Assembly: GCA_964236495.1 (NCBI GenBank)
Contig: CAXSBR010000002.1
Span: 186,001 to 250,000, forward strand
Reading direction: 5' to 3'
From: CAXSBR01 sp964236495
GTDB lineage: Bacteria > Actinomycetota > Actinomycetes > Mycobacteriales > Jatrophihabitantaceae
DNA length: 64,000 nt
Both the position numbers and the translations under genes were made by a program. Shown here piece after piece: positions 8,755 to 17,215 of this stretch; within the stretch, counting starts at the first letter, position 1; each line of letters starts with the position of its first letter. The notes under the pieces were generated by a model, which made no database searches, was not told the DNA's origin, and worked only from the letters and a program-made list of their open reading frames with translations.

Positions 8755-9567
8755 CTATTTGCCGCTGAGCAGCTTCTCGAGCGCCGCCTGCCCGGCTTTC
8801 CCCAACGGAGCCGAGAAGACGGTGAGCTGGAGCGTCATGGTGGTGCTGCCGTCGTTGCTCTTGCCCGAGATCGGGCTGAGCTGCACCGCGCTCACCAGTG
8901 CACGGCGGGAGGCAGGGGCCTGGATCGCCTTGAGGAACGCGACCTGGTCCGCGCCGGCGCCGGTGGAGACCAGGCTGACCGGTATCGACACCAAGGCCGT
9001 CGCCGCCGCGCCCGGGGCCGCACCTGGGACAGCAGCGGGAGCGCCGGCAGGTGCGGCTGCCGCTCCGGCAGCGGTTGTCGGCGCAGGCGCCGCAGTGGCC
9101 CCCGCAGTCGAGCCTGTCCCGCCTGCCGCGGCCGGCGTCGCCGCAGCCGCGCCGGCGCTGGGAGCCGCGGCGGCTGCCGCTCCCACCACCAGGCTGGTCA
9201 GCGCCACCCGGTTCTGGGTGGCCTGCTGGGACAGCTGACGGGTGAACGCGGGCAGGCCGCTGTCGAAGGGAAGTGCGGTCAAGGCCGCCCGCAGCTGGCC
9301 GCGCAGCACAGCGACCTTGTCGTTCTGCGTCTTGAGCTTGGCGTTGGCAGCTTCCAGAGCGCTGTTGTGCACGGCTGCCGCCTCGGTGTCGCTCCGGGTT
9401 GCCGCTGCTTTCGAGCGCTGCGGACTGATGGCTCCGAACCAGCTCACCAGCAGGAGCAGAGCGGCCAGGGCCGCGCCACCGGCGATCCAGACCCGCTTGT
9501 CCTGCAGCCGATTGCTCGAAGGCCGATTGGAAGGGGTCGGCTTGTCCTTGGTCAGCTTGATCTTCAC
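8755..9567 (-). CDS. PilO-like inner-membrane pilus assembly protein
   Basis: Protein of 270 aa with a cytoplasmic basic N-terminus, one membrane helix at about residues 28-48, a short coiled coil, and a C-terminal alpha/beta domain ending LTVFSAPLGKAGQAAL. This is the PilO layout. An Ala/Pro-rich low-complexity insert occupies about residues 128-185. PilO proteins pair with PilN to form the alignment subcomplex linking the motor to the pilus. Its ATG overlaps the pilN stop by 4 bp. Sequence identity to classical PilO is too low to see by eye, so the call depends on topology and gene order. Confidence 0.72.
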   Translation of the reverse strand: MKIKLTKDKPTPSNRPSSNRLQDKRVWIAGGAALAALLLLVSWFGAISPQRSKAAATRSDTEAAAVHNSALEAANAKLKTQNDKVAVLRGQLRAALTALPFDSGLPAFTRQLSQQATQNRVALTSLVVGAAAAAAPSAGAAAATPAAAGGTGSTAGATAAPAPTTAAGAAAAPAGAPAAVPGAAPGAAATALVSIPVSLVSTGAGADQVAFLKAIQAPASRRALVSAVQLSPISGKSNDGSTTMTLQLTVFSAPLGKAGQAALEKLLSGK

Positions 9568-10259
9568 CTCGCTGCCTTCTTACTGACGTCGAAGCGATGG
9601 CTGAGTGCTGCGCTGGTGAGGCCGACGGTCAGGCTGTACTGGGTACCGTCCTTGCTCGCGGCATTCGACACCGGCGTCACGTCGACCAGGCCCGGAAACG
9701 CCTTGAGCCGGTCGACATAGGTGGCCAGGTCGGTCAGTGCCCGTCCGCTGCCGCCCAGGGTGATCGTTCCGATCCGGGCCAGCCCGGAGGTGTCCAGCCC
9801 GGTGCCCGAGCCCGCTGCCGCCGCGGCCAGGGTGGAAGGGGTGAGTGTCACCGATTCCTGGTTGATCGTCATCGGCGTCGGCAGGGCGCTGCGCAGGCGC
9901 TTGAGCAGGGAAACCAGATCGACGTCGCCGGTCATCAGCGTGGCCACCTGACCCTGCACCTGGGCGACGGTGCCCTCGATCCTGGTCACGTTCGCGTACT
10001 GGCCGGCTTCCTTTTGCAGTTGCAGCGTGCGCGCGGCGACGGTCTCACTCGCCGCTGACGCCGCCGTGTTCTGCCGCTTGGCCAGGTAGTAGCCACCGGC
10101 GCAGATCAGCAGCAGCAAGGCCAGGCCACCGGCCATCAACTTGCGCAGCAGCGTCAGCTGCCGCGAATTGATCAGCTCCGGCGGGATGAGGTCGGCCGCG
10201 ATGCCCCAGCCCGGCCGGGTGCTCCACAGCGTCGTCTTCGGTTCCAGGATGGCGGTCAT
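9564..10259 (-). CDS. PilN-like pilus assembly protein
   Basis: Protein of 231 aa: a cytoplasmic N-terminus with DLIPPELINSRQ, close to the conserved INLLP-type PilM-binding motif of PilN, one membrane helix at about residues 41-62, then a coiled coil and a ferredoxin-like C-terminal domain (LTDLATYVDRLKAFPGLVDV). PilN docks PilM through its N-terminus and pairs with PilO. It overlaps pilM upstream and pilO downstream by 4 bp each, so the three are translationally coupled. Start ATG at 10259; the longer frame upstream is a reading through pilM. Confidence 0.8.
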   Translation of the reverse strand: MTAILEPKTTLWSTRPGWGIAADLIPPELINSRQLTLLRKLMAGGLALLLLICAGGYYLAKRQNTAASAASETVAARTLQLQKEAGQYANVTRIEGTVAQVQGQVATLMTGDVDLVSLLKRLRSALPTPMTINQESVTLTPSTLAAAAAGSGTGLDTSGLARIGTITLGGSGRALTDLATYVDRLKAFPGLVDVTPVSNAASKDGTQYSLTVGLTSAALSHRFDVSKKAAR

Positions 10260-11338
10260 GCCGCCGCGCCCATCGCCAAGCCCACCGACACCGCGCTGGC
10301 CGATCGCGCGGGCGCCTCGGGATGCCACTCGGTGGAGGAGTCGCGGTTGTCGATGTACTGCATCGGCGTGATCACTGCGACTGGTACGCCGTTCTGCTTG
10401 GACAGCGCCTCGGCCAGGCCGGGCAGCCGGGCCGCGCCGCCGGTGAGGGCGATCCGTTCCAGCTGAGCGCCGTCGCTGCCGGCGCGGAAGTAGTTGATCG
10501 AGCTTCGGATCTCGGCCAGCAGCGGACGGATGCCCTCGTCGAGCGGACCGGTCTCGGCGTCGCGCGCGCCGACCAAGCCGATCTGGGCCTTGGCAAGTTC
10601 GGCGTCCGGGCCGCTGAGCCGCATCCGCTCGGCGACCAGATCGGTGAGTTCCTGGCCGCCGCGGGCCAGCGTGCGCACCAGCTGCGGAACGCCGCGATTG
10701 TGGATGACGATCGTGGTCAGATGCGCCCCCAGATCGATGACGGCCTCCACGAGCAGGTTCTCCAACGCTGTGGAGCGCAGCACCGCGAAGGAGGACAGGT
10801 CGACGCGGGCGACAGTCAGCCCGGCGCGTTCGACCGCCTCCACCGCGGCCAGCACCGGCTGCCGGGGGGTGGCGATCAGCAGGCCGTTGGCGACGTTGGT
10901 GGCCGGATCGGGTTCGCCGACCTGGGCGAAATCGAGGATCACCTGGTCCAGCGGCAGTGCGATGATCTCGCGGGCCTGGAACGGCAATGCCTTGGCCCGT
11001 TGCTGGGCGGTCAGGTTTGGAATCTGCAGCGAACGCACGACCACCTGCGGATTGGCAATACCGAGAATGACGTTGGTGCAGCCGAAGTCGTTGTCTTTCC
11101 ACAGCTGCTTGAGCGCGGCGGTGACCACGTTCGAATCGGCGACGACGCCGTTGACGACTGCGCCGGGCGGCAGCGGTATGGAACCGATGCCGTGCATAGT
11201 CACCGACGGCCGGCCGTCGGTGGTGCCCAGGGTGAGAATCGCGGCCCGCACCGAGGTGGCGCCCAGATCGATGCCGATCGCATGCCCGTCTCGATTGACC
11301 GGACCGATGCGCCCGATGCTGATCTGGCGGTGCTTCAT
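10256..11338 (-). CDS. pilM: Type IV pilus assembly protein PilM (actin-like ATPase)
   Basis: Protein of 360 aa with the actin/FtsA-type fold. GIDLGATSVRAAIL near residue 20 is the phosphate-1 motif, VIDLGAHLTTIVI the phosphate-2 motif and ALTGGAARLPGLAEAL the adenosine motif. PilM sits at the cytoplasmic face, binds PilN and signals to the motor ATPases. The start at 11338 is chosen because GGGAGA lies just upstream and the preceding 66 codons of the open frame are not pilin-related. It is followed directly by pilN with an ATGA overlap and preceded by pilD across 25 bp. Confidence 0.9.
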   Translation of the reverse strand: MKHRQISIGRIGPVNRDGHAIGIDLGATSVRAAILTLGTTDGRPSVTMHGIGSIPLPPGAVVNGVVADSNVVTAALKQLWKDNDFGCTNVILGIANPQVVVRSLQIPNLTAQQRAKALPFQAREIIALPLDQVILDFAQVGEPDPATNVANGLLIATPRQPVLAAVEAVERAGLTVARVDLSSFAVLRSTALENLLVEAVIDLGAHLTTIVIHNRGVPQLVRTLARGGQELTDLVAERMRLSGPDAELAKAQIGLVGARDAETGPLDEGIRPLLAEIRSSINYFRAGSDGAQLERIALTGGAARLPGLAEALSKQNGVPVAVITPMQYIDNRDSSTEWHPEAPARSASAVSVGLAMGAAA

Positions 11339-11363
11339 GCTGTCTCCCAATTCGGTAGAGCGC

Positions 11364-12155
11364 TCAGGCGTGCAACAACGTCCCCGAATAAAAAGAGCCC
11401 AGTGGTCCGGCGGCGAATACCGCCAGCAACGCGCCGAGCACCATGAATGGCCCGAATGGAAGAGCTGTCTTGCCGGTTCCCCGGCCGCTGAGAATCGTAG
11501 TAATGCCGGCGAGCGAACCAAGTAGAAATGCTGCAAACGCGCCGATCAGCAGGCTGGGGTAGGAAAGGAAGGCCAGCACCGCGCCGACGATTCCGGCCAG
11601 CTTCACGTCGCCGAAGCCCATTCCGGCGGGATAAGCGAAGGCCAGTGCGAAGTAGAAACCGAACAGACCTGCCGCGCCGATTCCCGCCCGCAGTAACGCG
11701 TTCGGATTGCTGTCCACCAACGCGGCGATTGCCAGCAGTACCGCGATCACCGGATATGACGGATAGACGACCGCGTTGGGCAGTCGATGCACGTCCAGAT
11801 CGATCAGGCTGAGCGCCAGGCCGATGCCGGCGAAGAACAGGAACGCCGGCAACGCGGACAGCCAGCCCAGGTGCGCCAAACGCAGCGTCACCGCGACGAA
11901 CAGCACCGCGGTGCTCAGTTCCACCAGCGGATAGCGGGCGCTGATGCGCGTTGCGCAGTCCGCGCACCGGCCCCGCAGCAGCACCCAACCCAGCACCGGA
12001 ATGTTGTGCCGGTTGCGGATCGGGTGCTGGCAGGACGGGCAGTGCGACGGCGGGTGCGACAACGACTGGTGCAGCGGCACCCGGTAGATCACCACGTTGA
12101 GAAACGAGCCGACCGCCAATCCCAGCAGCGCAATAGCGACGATCAGGAGAGGCAT
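11364..12155 (-). CDS. pilD: Prepilin peptidase / N-methyltransferase
   Basis: Integral membrane aspartyl protease of 263 aa that cleaves the prepilin leaders encoded nearby and methylates the new N-termini. The cytoplasmic zinc loop has CPSC and CADC (about residues 39-69). The two catalytic aspartates lie in LIDLDVHRLPN and GFGDVKLAG. About seven hydrophobic segments follow. GAGAGGAG lies just before the ATG. It heads the second pilus operon, 180 bp from pilA with a terminator between. Confidence 0.95.
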   Translation of the reverse strand: MPLLIVAIALLGLAVGSFLNVVIYRVPLHQSLSHPPSHCPSCQHPIRNRHNIPVLGWVLLRGRCADCATRISARYPLVELSTAVLFVAVTLRLAHLGWLSALPAFLFFAGIGLALSLIDLDVHRLPNAVVYPSYPVIAVLLAIAALVDSNPNALLRAGIGAAGLFGFYFALAFAYPAGMGFGDVKLAGIVGAVLAFLSYPSLLIGAFAAFLLGSLAGITTILSGRGTGKTALPFGPFMVLGALLAVFAAGPLGSFYSGTLLHA

Positions 12156-12290
12156 GGCGCACTCCTCTCTGGCTGTGCGTGATCGCGTCGTGCGGCGCTA
12201 CAACGGTTGTCCGGCTACAACCCGCCCGGAAGGCGACGTTCGAGCGCTTCATGCCGGCCTTTCGATGAATACGTAATGTGGGCCGAAAGG

Positions 12291-12324
12291 CGGGTGGGGC
12301 GTCCGTACTGAGACGCCCCACCCG
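12291..12324 (-). terminator. Strong hairpin terminator after pilA
   Basis: Perfect 13-bp GC-rich inverted repeat (12291-12303 with 12312-12324), loop of 8 nt, starting about 12 bp after the pilA stop. On the minus strand CCTTTCGG follows. It should release a short abundant pilA mRNA and lower read-through into pilD. Confidence 0.75.
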
Positions 12325-12335
12325 GGTCAGATCTA

Positions 12336-12818
12336 TCAGGTGCAGGCGTCTCCGTAAGCGGTTTGGACGGTAGTGCTCAGAGCCACCGAGCCACCTGTCT
12401 TACTGGCGTAGCAATACGTTTTGGTCGCGCCGTTTGTGTTCGTAGCCGTGATCAAGTAGGCAGTACCGGACGGCGTGCCACCGACGTAGTACTTGAACGT
12501 GGTGCCGGTGCTCAGATTGATGCTCTGATTGGGACAGTCAGCGGCCAGCGGCACCGCGACCACGGCATTGGCCGCCTGGGTCACGCTAGCTGGATACGTG
12601 CCCTTATCGGTGGTGCACTGCTCAATCACACTGATGGCGCCACGCAGGTCGGACTTCGCCGCCGAGTCGTTGGCGCCCTTGCGATAGTTGAGGTACAGCG
12701 GAATCGCGATGGCGATAAGGATGCCGAGGATCACGACGACCACGAGGAGCTCGATCAGGGTGAATCCCTTGTCGCCCTTGGCGCGACGTTCACGGAGCTT
12801 GGACAGCGTACTGAGCAT
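12336..12818 (-). CDS. pilA: Major type IV pilin
   Basis: Pilin of 160 aa. The 18-residue leader ends GDKG and is followed by FTLIELLVVVVILGILIAIA, a classical type IVa N-terminus with Glu at +5. The C-terminal globular domain has three to four cysteines able to form a disulfide-bonded loop (EQCTTDKG, AADCPNQ, KTYCYAS, YGDACT). The start at 12818 has GGAGG in perfect position; an in-frame Met 75 bp upstream lies in the untranslated leader. The gene stands alone between a FliA-like promoter and a strong terminator, fitting high expression of the pilus shaft subunit. Confidence 0.93.
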   Translation of the reverse strand: MLSTLSKLRERRAKGDKGFTLIELLVVVVILGILIAIAIPLYLNYRKGANDSAAKSDLRGAISVIEQCTTDKGTYPASVTQAANAVVAVPLAADCPNQSINLSTGTTFKYYVGGTPSGTAYLITATNTNGATKTYCYASKTGGSVALSTTVQTAYGDACT

Positions 12819-12889
12819 GAGAGCCTCCAAGGCTCGCGTAGGGGACCGGATCGACGGGGGTTTATCGACCGCGGGGCACTTCACCGATC

Positions 12890-12916
12890 TCATCGGCGCA
12901 GGATTCCGCGACTTTA
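12890..12916 (-). promoter_or_regulatory. FliA (sigma-28)-type promoter of pilA
   Basis: On the minus strand the -35 box TAAAGTCG (12916-12909), an 11-nt spacer and the -10 box GCCGATGA (12897-12890) match the enterobacterial FliA consensus TAAAGTTT-N11-GCCGATAA at 13 of 16 positions with exact spacing. It also fits the shorter WhiG/SigD form TAAA-N15-GCCGAT. The predicted leader to the pilA ATG is about 65 nt. It is not a pilC coding artefact: pilC ends at 12934. Confidence 0.8.
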
Positions 12917-12933
12917 GGAGTCACGGAAGCTAA

Positions 12934-14166
12934 TTAGCTGGACTGGATGTTCTGGTAAATCGTGAACATCGGCAGGTACAGGCAGATCACCATGGCGCCG
13001 ATCACGATGCCCATCAGCACGACCAGCAGCGGCTCCAGCGCCGACGTCAACGCCTCGGTGGCCGTCTCGACCTCCTGGTCGTAGTAGTCGGCCACCTTGT
13101 CCAGCATCTGGCTGGTCTGCCCGGTCTCCTCGCCGACCTCGAGCATCTGCACCACCATCGAGGGAAAGATCGGATGCTTGGCCAGCGGCCGGGAGATGGT
13201 GCTGCCGGTGCGCACCGAATCGCGCACGTCGTGCATGGCCTCGCCGATCAGGGCGTTGCCCGAGGTGCCACCGACGATGTCGAGGGCCTGGATGATCGGC
13301 ACTCCGACCGACAGCAGCGTGCCCAGGTTGCGGGCCCACCGGCTGATGGCGAGCTTGGTGAACAGCTTGCCGAACACCGGCAGGCGCAGCTTGATCCGGT
13401 CCGAGCGCAGCCGGAAGGAGTAGCTGTTCTGCATCGCCCTGCGGTAGGAGCGCAGCGTCACCACCGCGACGGCGACGACCATCGGAATCACCCAGATGGC
13501 GTTGTGCGACAGCACCACCAGGATCTGGGTGGGTAGCGGCAGACCGCCGCCGAGCTGCTTGAACATCTTCTCGAAGATCGGGACGATGAACACCACGACG
13601 CCGGTGCCCATCAGCAGCGAAAAGATCAGCACGATCACCGGATAGGTGAGCGCGGACTTGATCTTGGCGCGCAGCATGGCGTCGGCCTCGTACATCTTGG
13701 CGATGCGGTCCAGCGCGTCGTCGAGGAAGCCGCCGGCCTCACCGGCGCCGATCATGTTCACCATCAGCAGCGGAAAGTGATCCGGATGCTGCGACATCGC
13801 TTTGGACAGCGTGCCGCCGCCCTGGACGTCCGAACGGACCTGCCCGATCGCGATCTTGAGCTTGGGCTTCTGGGTCTGCTCCTCCAGGATCGCCAGCGAG
13901 CGCAGCAGCGTCAGTCCCGAGGACGCCATCGAGGCGAACTGGCGCGACATCACCGCCAGGTCCTTCAGGCTGGTCCGCTTGCTGAAGCCGGGGATCTTGA
14001 AGTCGGCGTGCAGGCCCGAACCGCTGGCCGAGACTGACAGCGGAATCAGCTTCTGGCCGTTCAGCGTGATGGCCGCGGCATCGGCCGATTCCGAATCGAT
14101 GGTGCCCTTGCGCGTGGCGCCGGCGGCATCGAGCGCCTCATAGGTGAAGGTCTTGGTTGCCGGCAT
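12934..14166 (-). CDS. pilC: Type IV pilus platform protein PilC
   Basis: Protein of 410 aa, the inner-membrane platform around which the motor ATPases rotate. It has two repeats of the GspF/PilC domain (about residues 70-195 and 275-400), each with the GEAGG/GEETG-type turn and a conserved cytoplasmic helix bundle. Membrane segments lie near 170-195, 220-240 and 375-400. The N-terminal FTYEALDAAGATRKGTI stretch is the usual PilC start. The ATG is 2 bp from the pilT stop, so pilB-pilT-pilC form an operon. Confidence 0.93.
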   Translation of the reverse strand: MPATKTFTYEALDAAGATRKGTIDSESADAAAITLNGQKLIPLSVSASGSGLHADFKIPGFSKRTSLKDLAVMSRQFASMASSGLTLLRSLAILEEQTQKPKLKIAIGQVRSDVQGGGTLSKAMSQHPDHFPLLMVNMIGAGEAGGFLDDALDRIAKMYEADAMLRAKIKSALTYPVIVLIFSLLMGTGVVVFIVPIFEKMFKQLGGGLPLPTQILVVLSHNAIWVIPMVVAVAVVTLRSYRRAMQNSYSFRLRSDRIKLRLPVFGKLFTKLAISRWARNLGTLLSVGVPIIQALDIVGGTSGNALIGEAMHDVRDSVRTGSTISRPLAKHPIFPSMVVQMLEVGEETGQTSQMLDKVADYYDQEVETATEALTSALEPLLVVLMGIVIGAMVICLYLPMFTIYQNIQSS

Positions 14167-14168
14167 GG

Positions 14169-15269
14169 CTAGAACCTGGCCAATCGTTGGAAGACGTCGG
14201 GGTCGTGGGCCAGTTCCAGCGCGGTGCTCTTGCTGATCAGCTGCTCGCTGTAGCTGTTGGCCAGGCTTTGGTCGAAACTCACCATGCCCAGGGCGCCCGA
14301 GGACTGCATCACCGTCGGAATCTGGTGCATCTTGCCCTCGCGGATCAGGCTGCGCACCGCCGGACTGGCCACCAGGATCTCGCACACCACAGTGCGCCCG
14401 GTGCCGTCTTTGCGCGGAGCCAGCGCCTGGGTGACCACGCCCTGCAGGCAGTTGGCGAGCTGGGTGCGGATCTGGCCCTGCTGGTGCGGCGGGTAGATGT
14501 CGATGAGCCGGTCGATAGTCTGCGCGGCGGACTGCGTATGCAGCGTGGCCAGCACCAGGTGACCGGTCTCAGCGGCGGTGACGGCAACCGACGTCGTCTC
14601 CAGATCCCGCAGCTCCCCCACCAGAATGATGTCGGGGTCCTGACGCAGCACGTGCTTGAGCGCCACGCTGAAGTCGGCGGTATCAGCGCCCACCTCGCGC
14701 TGATTCACGACGCACCGCTTGTGCGAGTGCAGGTACTCGATCGGGTCCTCGATGGTGACGATGTGGCCCGAGCGGGTTTTGTTGGCGATGTCGAGCAGGC
14801 TGGCCATGGTGGTGGACTTGCCCGATCCGGTCGGGCCGGTGATCAGCACCAGGCCGCGGGGCAGATGAGCGAACCGCTCGATCGACAGCGGCAGGCCCAG
14901 GTCCTCCAGCGCCGGGATCATGAACGGAATGGCTCGAAACACCGCGCCGGCCGAACCGCGTTGCCGGTAGGCGTTCATCCGGAACCGGCTCACGCCAGCG
15001 ACGCCGTAGGAGGTGTCCAGCTCGTTGGTGGCGTCGAAGGTGCGTTGTTGGGCGTCGCTGAGAGCCGCGCCCACCAGTGCGTCGGAGTCGGTCGGTGTCA
15101 GCGGAGCCCAGCCCGGCAGCGGGGTCAGCGCGCCGTCCACCCGAACGCACGGCGCAATGCCGACCGTCAGGTGCAGGTCCGAGCCGCCACGACCGACCAT
15201 CTCGGCGAGCAGCTGGTCCAGCGTGTCCTTGCCGTGGACGAACACGGGCGGGTCGAGCGTCTGGGTCAT
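14169..15269 (-). CDS. pilT: Pilus retraction ATPase PilT
   Basis: Hexameric retraction motor, 366 aa. Walker A GPTGSGKSTT (about residue 133), the Asp box, Walker B IILVGELRD and the His box ATLHTQSAAQTIDRLID are intact. The C-terminal helix with the family-typical QLANCLQGVVTQAL is present. Length matches PilT of other phyla. Its presence argues for retractile pili able to power twitching or DNA uptake. It lies between pilB and pilC. Confidence 0.93.
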   Translation of the reverse strand: MTQTLDPPVFVHGKDTLDQLLAEMVGRGGSDLHLTVGIAPCVRVDGALTPLPGWAPLTPTDSDALVGAALSDAQQRTFDATNELDTSYGVAGVSRFRMNAYRQRGSAGAVFRAIPFMIPALEDLGLPLSIERFAHLPRGLVLITGPTGSGKSTTMASLLDIANKTRSGHIVTIEDPIEYLHSHKRCVVNQREVGADTADFSVALKHVLRQDPDIILVGELRDLETTSVAVTAAETGHLVLATLHTQSAAQTIDRLIDIYPPHQQGQIRTQLANCLQGVVTQALAPRKDGTGRTVVCEILVASPAVRSLIREGKMHQIPTVMQSSGALGMVSFDQSLANSYSEQLISKSTALELAHDPDVFQRLARF

Positions 15270-15317
15270 CGGAGAACCTTTCGCTGGGCTGGCTGGACGC
15301 GCTGTGCCGACTGGACG

Positions 15318-17000
15318 TCAGACCGTGACACGGACGACCTCGTCGAGCGTGGTGAAGCCCAGAGCGGCCTTGCGCAGGCCGTCGTCGCGCAACGTCACCA
15401 TTCCGGCCGCGATCGCGACCTTCTTGATCTCACCGGCCGAGGCGTGCGCCAGGGCGAGCAGCTCGATCTCCTCGGTGATGGGCATGACCTCGGTGATCGC
15501 CATCCGACCGCGGAATCCTGTCTGGCCGCAGTTGCGGCAGCCGACCGGACGCCACAACGTGGTGGGCGGCTCGAGCAGCGTGCTGGGCCAGCGCGCCGGC
15601 GAGCGTTCGGTCGCGTCGGTCTCGTAGGACTGCTTGCACCAGTCGCACAGGCGACGGGCCAGCCGCTGGGCCAGCACGCAGTCCAACGCCGATCCCACCA
15701 GGAACGGTTCGATGCCCATCTCGACCAGCCGGGTCACCGCGCTGGGAGCGTCGTTGGTGTGCAGCGTGGACAGCACGAGGTGGCCGGTGAGCGAGGCCTC
15801 CACCGCCAGCTGCGCGGTGGCCCGGTCGCGAACCTCACCGATCATGAGCACGTCGGGGTCCGAGCGCAGAATCGCGGGCAGCACTGCGGCGAACGTGACG
15901 CCGGCCTTGTGGTTCACCTGCACCTGGTTCACACCGTCGAGGCGGTACTCCACCGGGTCCTCGACGGTGATGACGTTGACCTCGGTCGTGCTGATCTCGG
16001 TCAGCGTCGCGTACAGCGTCGTGGACTTTCCCGACCCGGTGGGTCCGGTCACCAGCAGCATGCCGTGCGGTTTGCGGAACGACGTCGAGAAGCGGGTGTA
16101 GTTCTCGTCGGTGAAACCGAGCTTCTTCAGCTCCAGGTCGATGCCGCTGGTGTCGAGCACCCGCAGCACGACCTTCTCCCCCCACACCGTGGGCAGCGTC
16201 GCGAACCGCAGATCGACGGTGCGCTGGTTGAGCCCGACGGTCATCCGGCCGTTCTGCGGCACCCGGCGCTCGCTGATGTCCACCCCCGCCATGATCTTCA
16301 GACGCGACACCAGCGCGGACTGCACGCCCGAGGGCACCTTGTCGATCTCGTGCAGCACGCCGTCGATGCGAAAGCGCACCCGCATGTCACCCTCGCTGGG
16401 CTCCAGGTGCAGGTCCGACGCCCGGTTCTGGATCGCCTGCTCCACCAGCGAGTTGACGTAGCGCACGATCGGTGCGTCGGCGTCGGCGGAGCTGAGGTTG
16501 GAGACGCCGGCGGACTCGTCGCTGCGCAGCGCCTCGCTCACCGAGCCGATATCGCTGTCCTGGCGCTTGAGCCGGTCGATCAGCTTGCGCAGCTCGTTAC
16601 GCGCTGCGGCCACCGGATGGATCACCATGCCGGTGGCAGCTCGGATGTCGTCGAGGGCGACGATGTCGTCGGGGTCGCTGGTGGCGACGGTGAGCACGTT
16701 GCCCTCGAGGGCGATGCCCACCACGCGGTGGCGCAGCACCAGCGGCAGCGGGATCGCGGTGACTGCGACCGGATCGACGGCATAGCCGACCAGGTCGACG
16801 CTGCCGATGCCGTTGACGTCGGCGGAGGCTTCGGTCAACTGGAACTCGGTGACGATCGAGTCGTTGATCAGAACGTCGCGAATGGAGCGACCGGTGCGCT
16901 CGACGGTGTCGGCGGCGCGCTCGATCGCCTCGACATCGGCGCCGCGGCGCTCCAACGCATCGAGCAGAGGACGGTACGTCTGGAACACACCGCTCCTCAC
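15318..17000 (-). CDS. pilB: Pilus assembly ATPase PilB with MshEN-like N-terminus
   Basis: Extension motor, 560 aa. Residues about 30-150 resemble the MshEN/T2SSE_N domain: TGRSIRDVLINDSIVTEFQL and, further on, an RHRVVGIALEGN stretch. In MshE and some PilB proteins this domain binds c-di-GMP; binding here is inferred. The ATPase core has GPTGSGKSTTL, SDPDVLMIGEVRD and STLHTNDAPSA. Two Cys pairs (CDWC and CRNC) form the zinc site of PilB/GspE. Start is a GTG at 17000. It heads pilB-pilT-pilC, next to genes of c-di-GMP metabolism. Confidence 0.93.
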   Translation of the reverse strand: MRSGVFQTYRPLLDALERRGADVEAIERAADTVERTGRSIRDVLINDSIVTEFQLTEASADVNGIGSVDLVGYAVDPVAVTAIPLPLVLRHRVVGIALEGNVLTVATSDPDDIVALDDIRAATGMVIHPVAAARNELRKLIDRLKRQDSDIGSVSEALRSDESAGVSNLSSADADAPIVRYVNSLVEQAIQNRASDLHLEPSEGDMRVRFRIDGVLHEIDKVPSGVQSALVSRLKIMAGVDISERRVPQNGRMTVGLNQRTVDLRFATLPTVWGEKVVLRVLDTSGIDLELKKLGFTDENYTRFSTSFRKPHGMLLVTGPTGSGKSTTLYATLTEISTTEVNVITVEDPVEYRLDGVNQVQVNHKAGVTFAAVLPAILRSDPDVLMIGEVRDRATAQLAVEASLTGHLVLSTLHTNDAPSAVTRLVEMGIEPFLVGSALDCVLAQRLARRLCDWCKQSYETDATERSPARWPSTLLEPPTTLWRPVGCRNCGQTGFRGRMAITEVMPITEEIELLALAHASAGEIKKVAIAAGMVTLRDDGLRKAALGFTTLDEVVRVTV

Positions 17001-17215
17001 TGCCGTTATCCGATACTGCCGACCACCCGATGCGTGCGACTGCCCTACTGATCGGACGGCGACGCGGTGACCTGAGCGGTTGGCTGGGGTTTCCTCGTCT
17101 TGCGTTATGGCATACAGTCAAGGCGCGTTGATCAACTGTCCGGTCTGACTGGTTCGTTCCAGTGACGGGCAGGGTCGGAGCCGGACGCGGAACAGCGTCG
17201 GATCCGCGCTGATCA

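Noticed and set aside
17040..17160. Sigma-70 promoter for pilB (TTGACT on the minus strand)
   Set aside because: No acceptable -10 hexamer lies 16-18 bases downstream.
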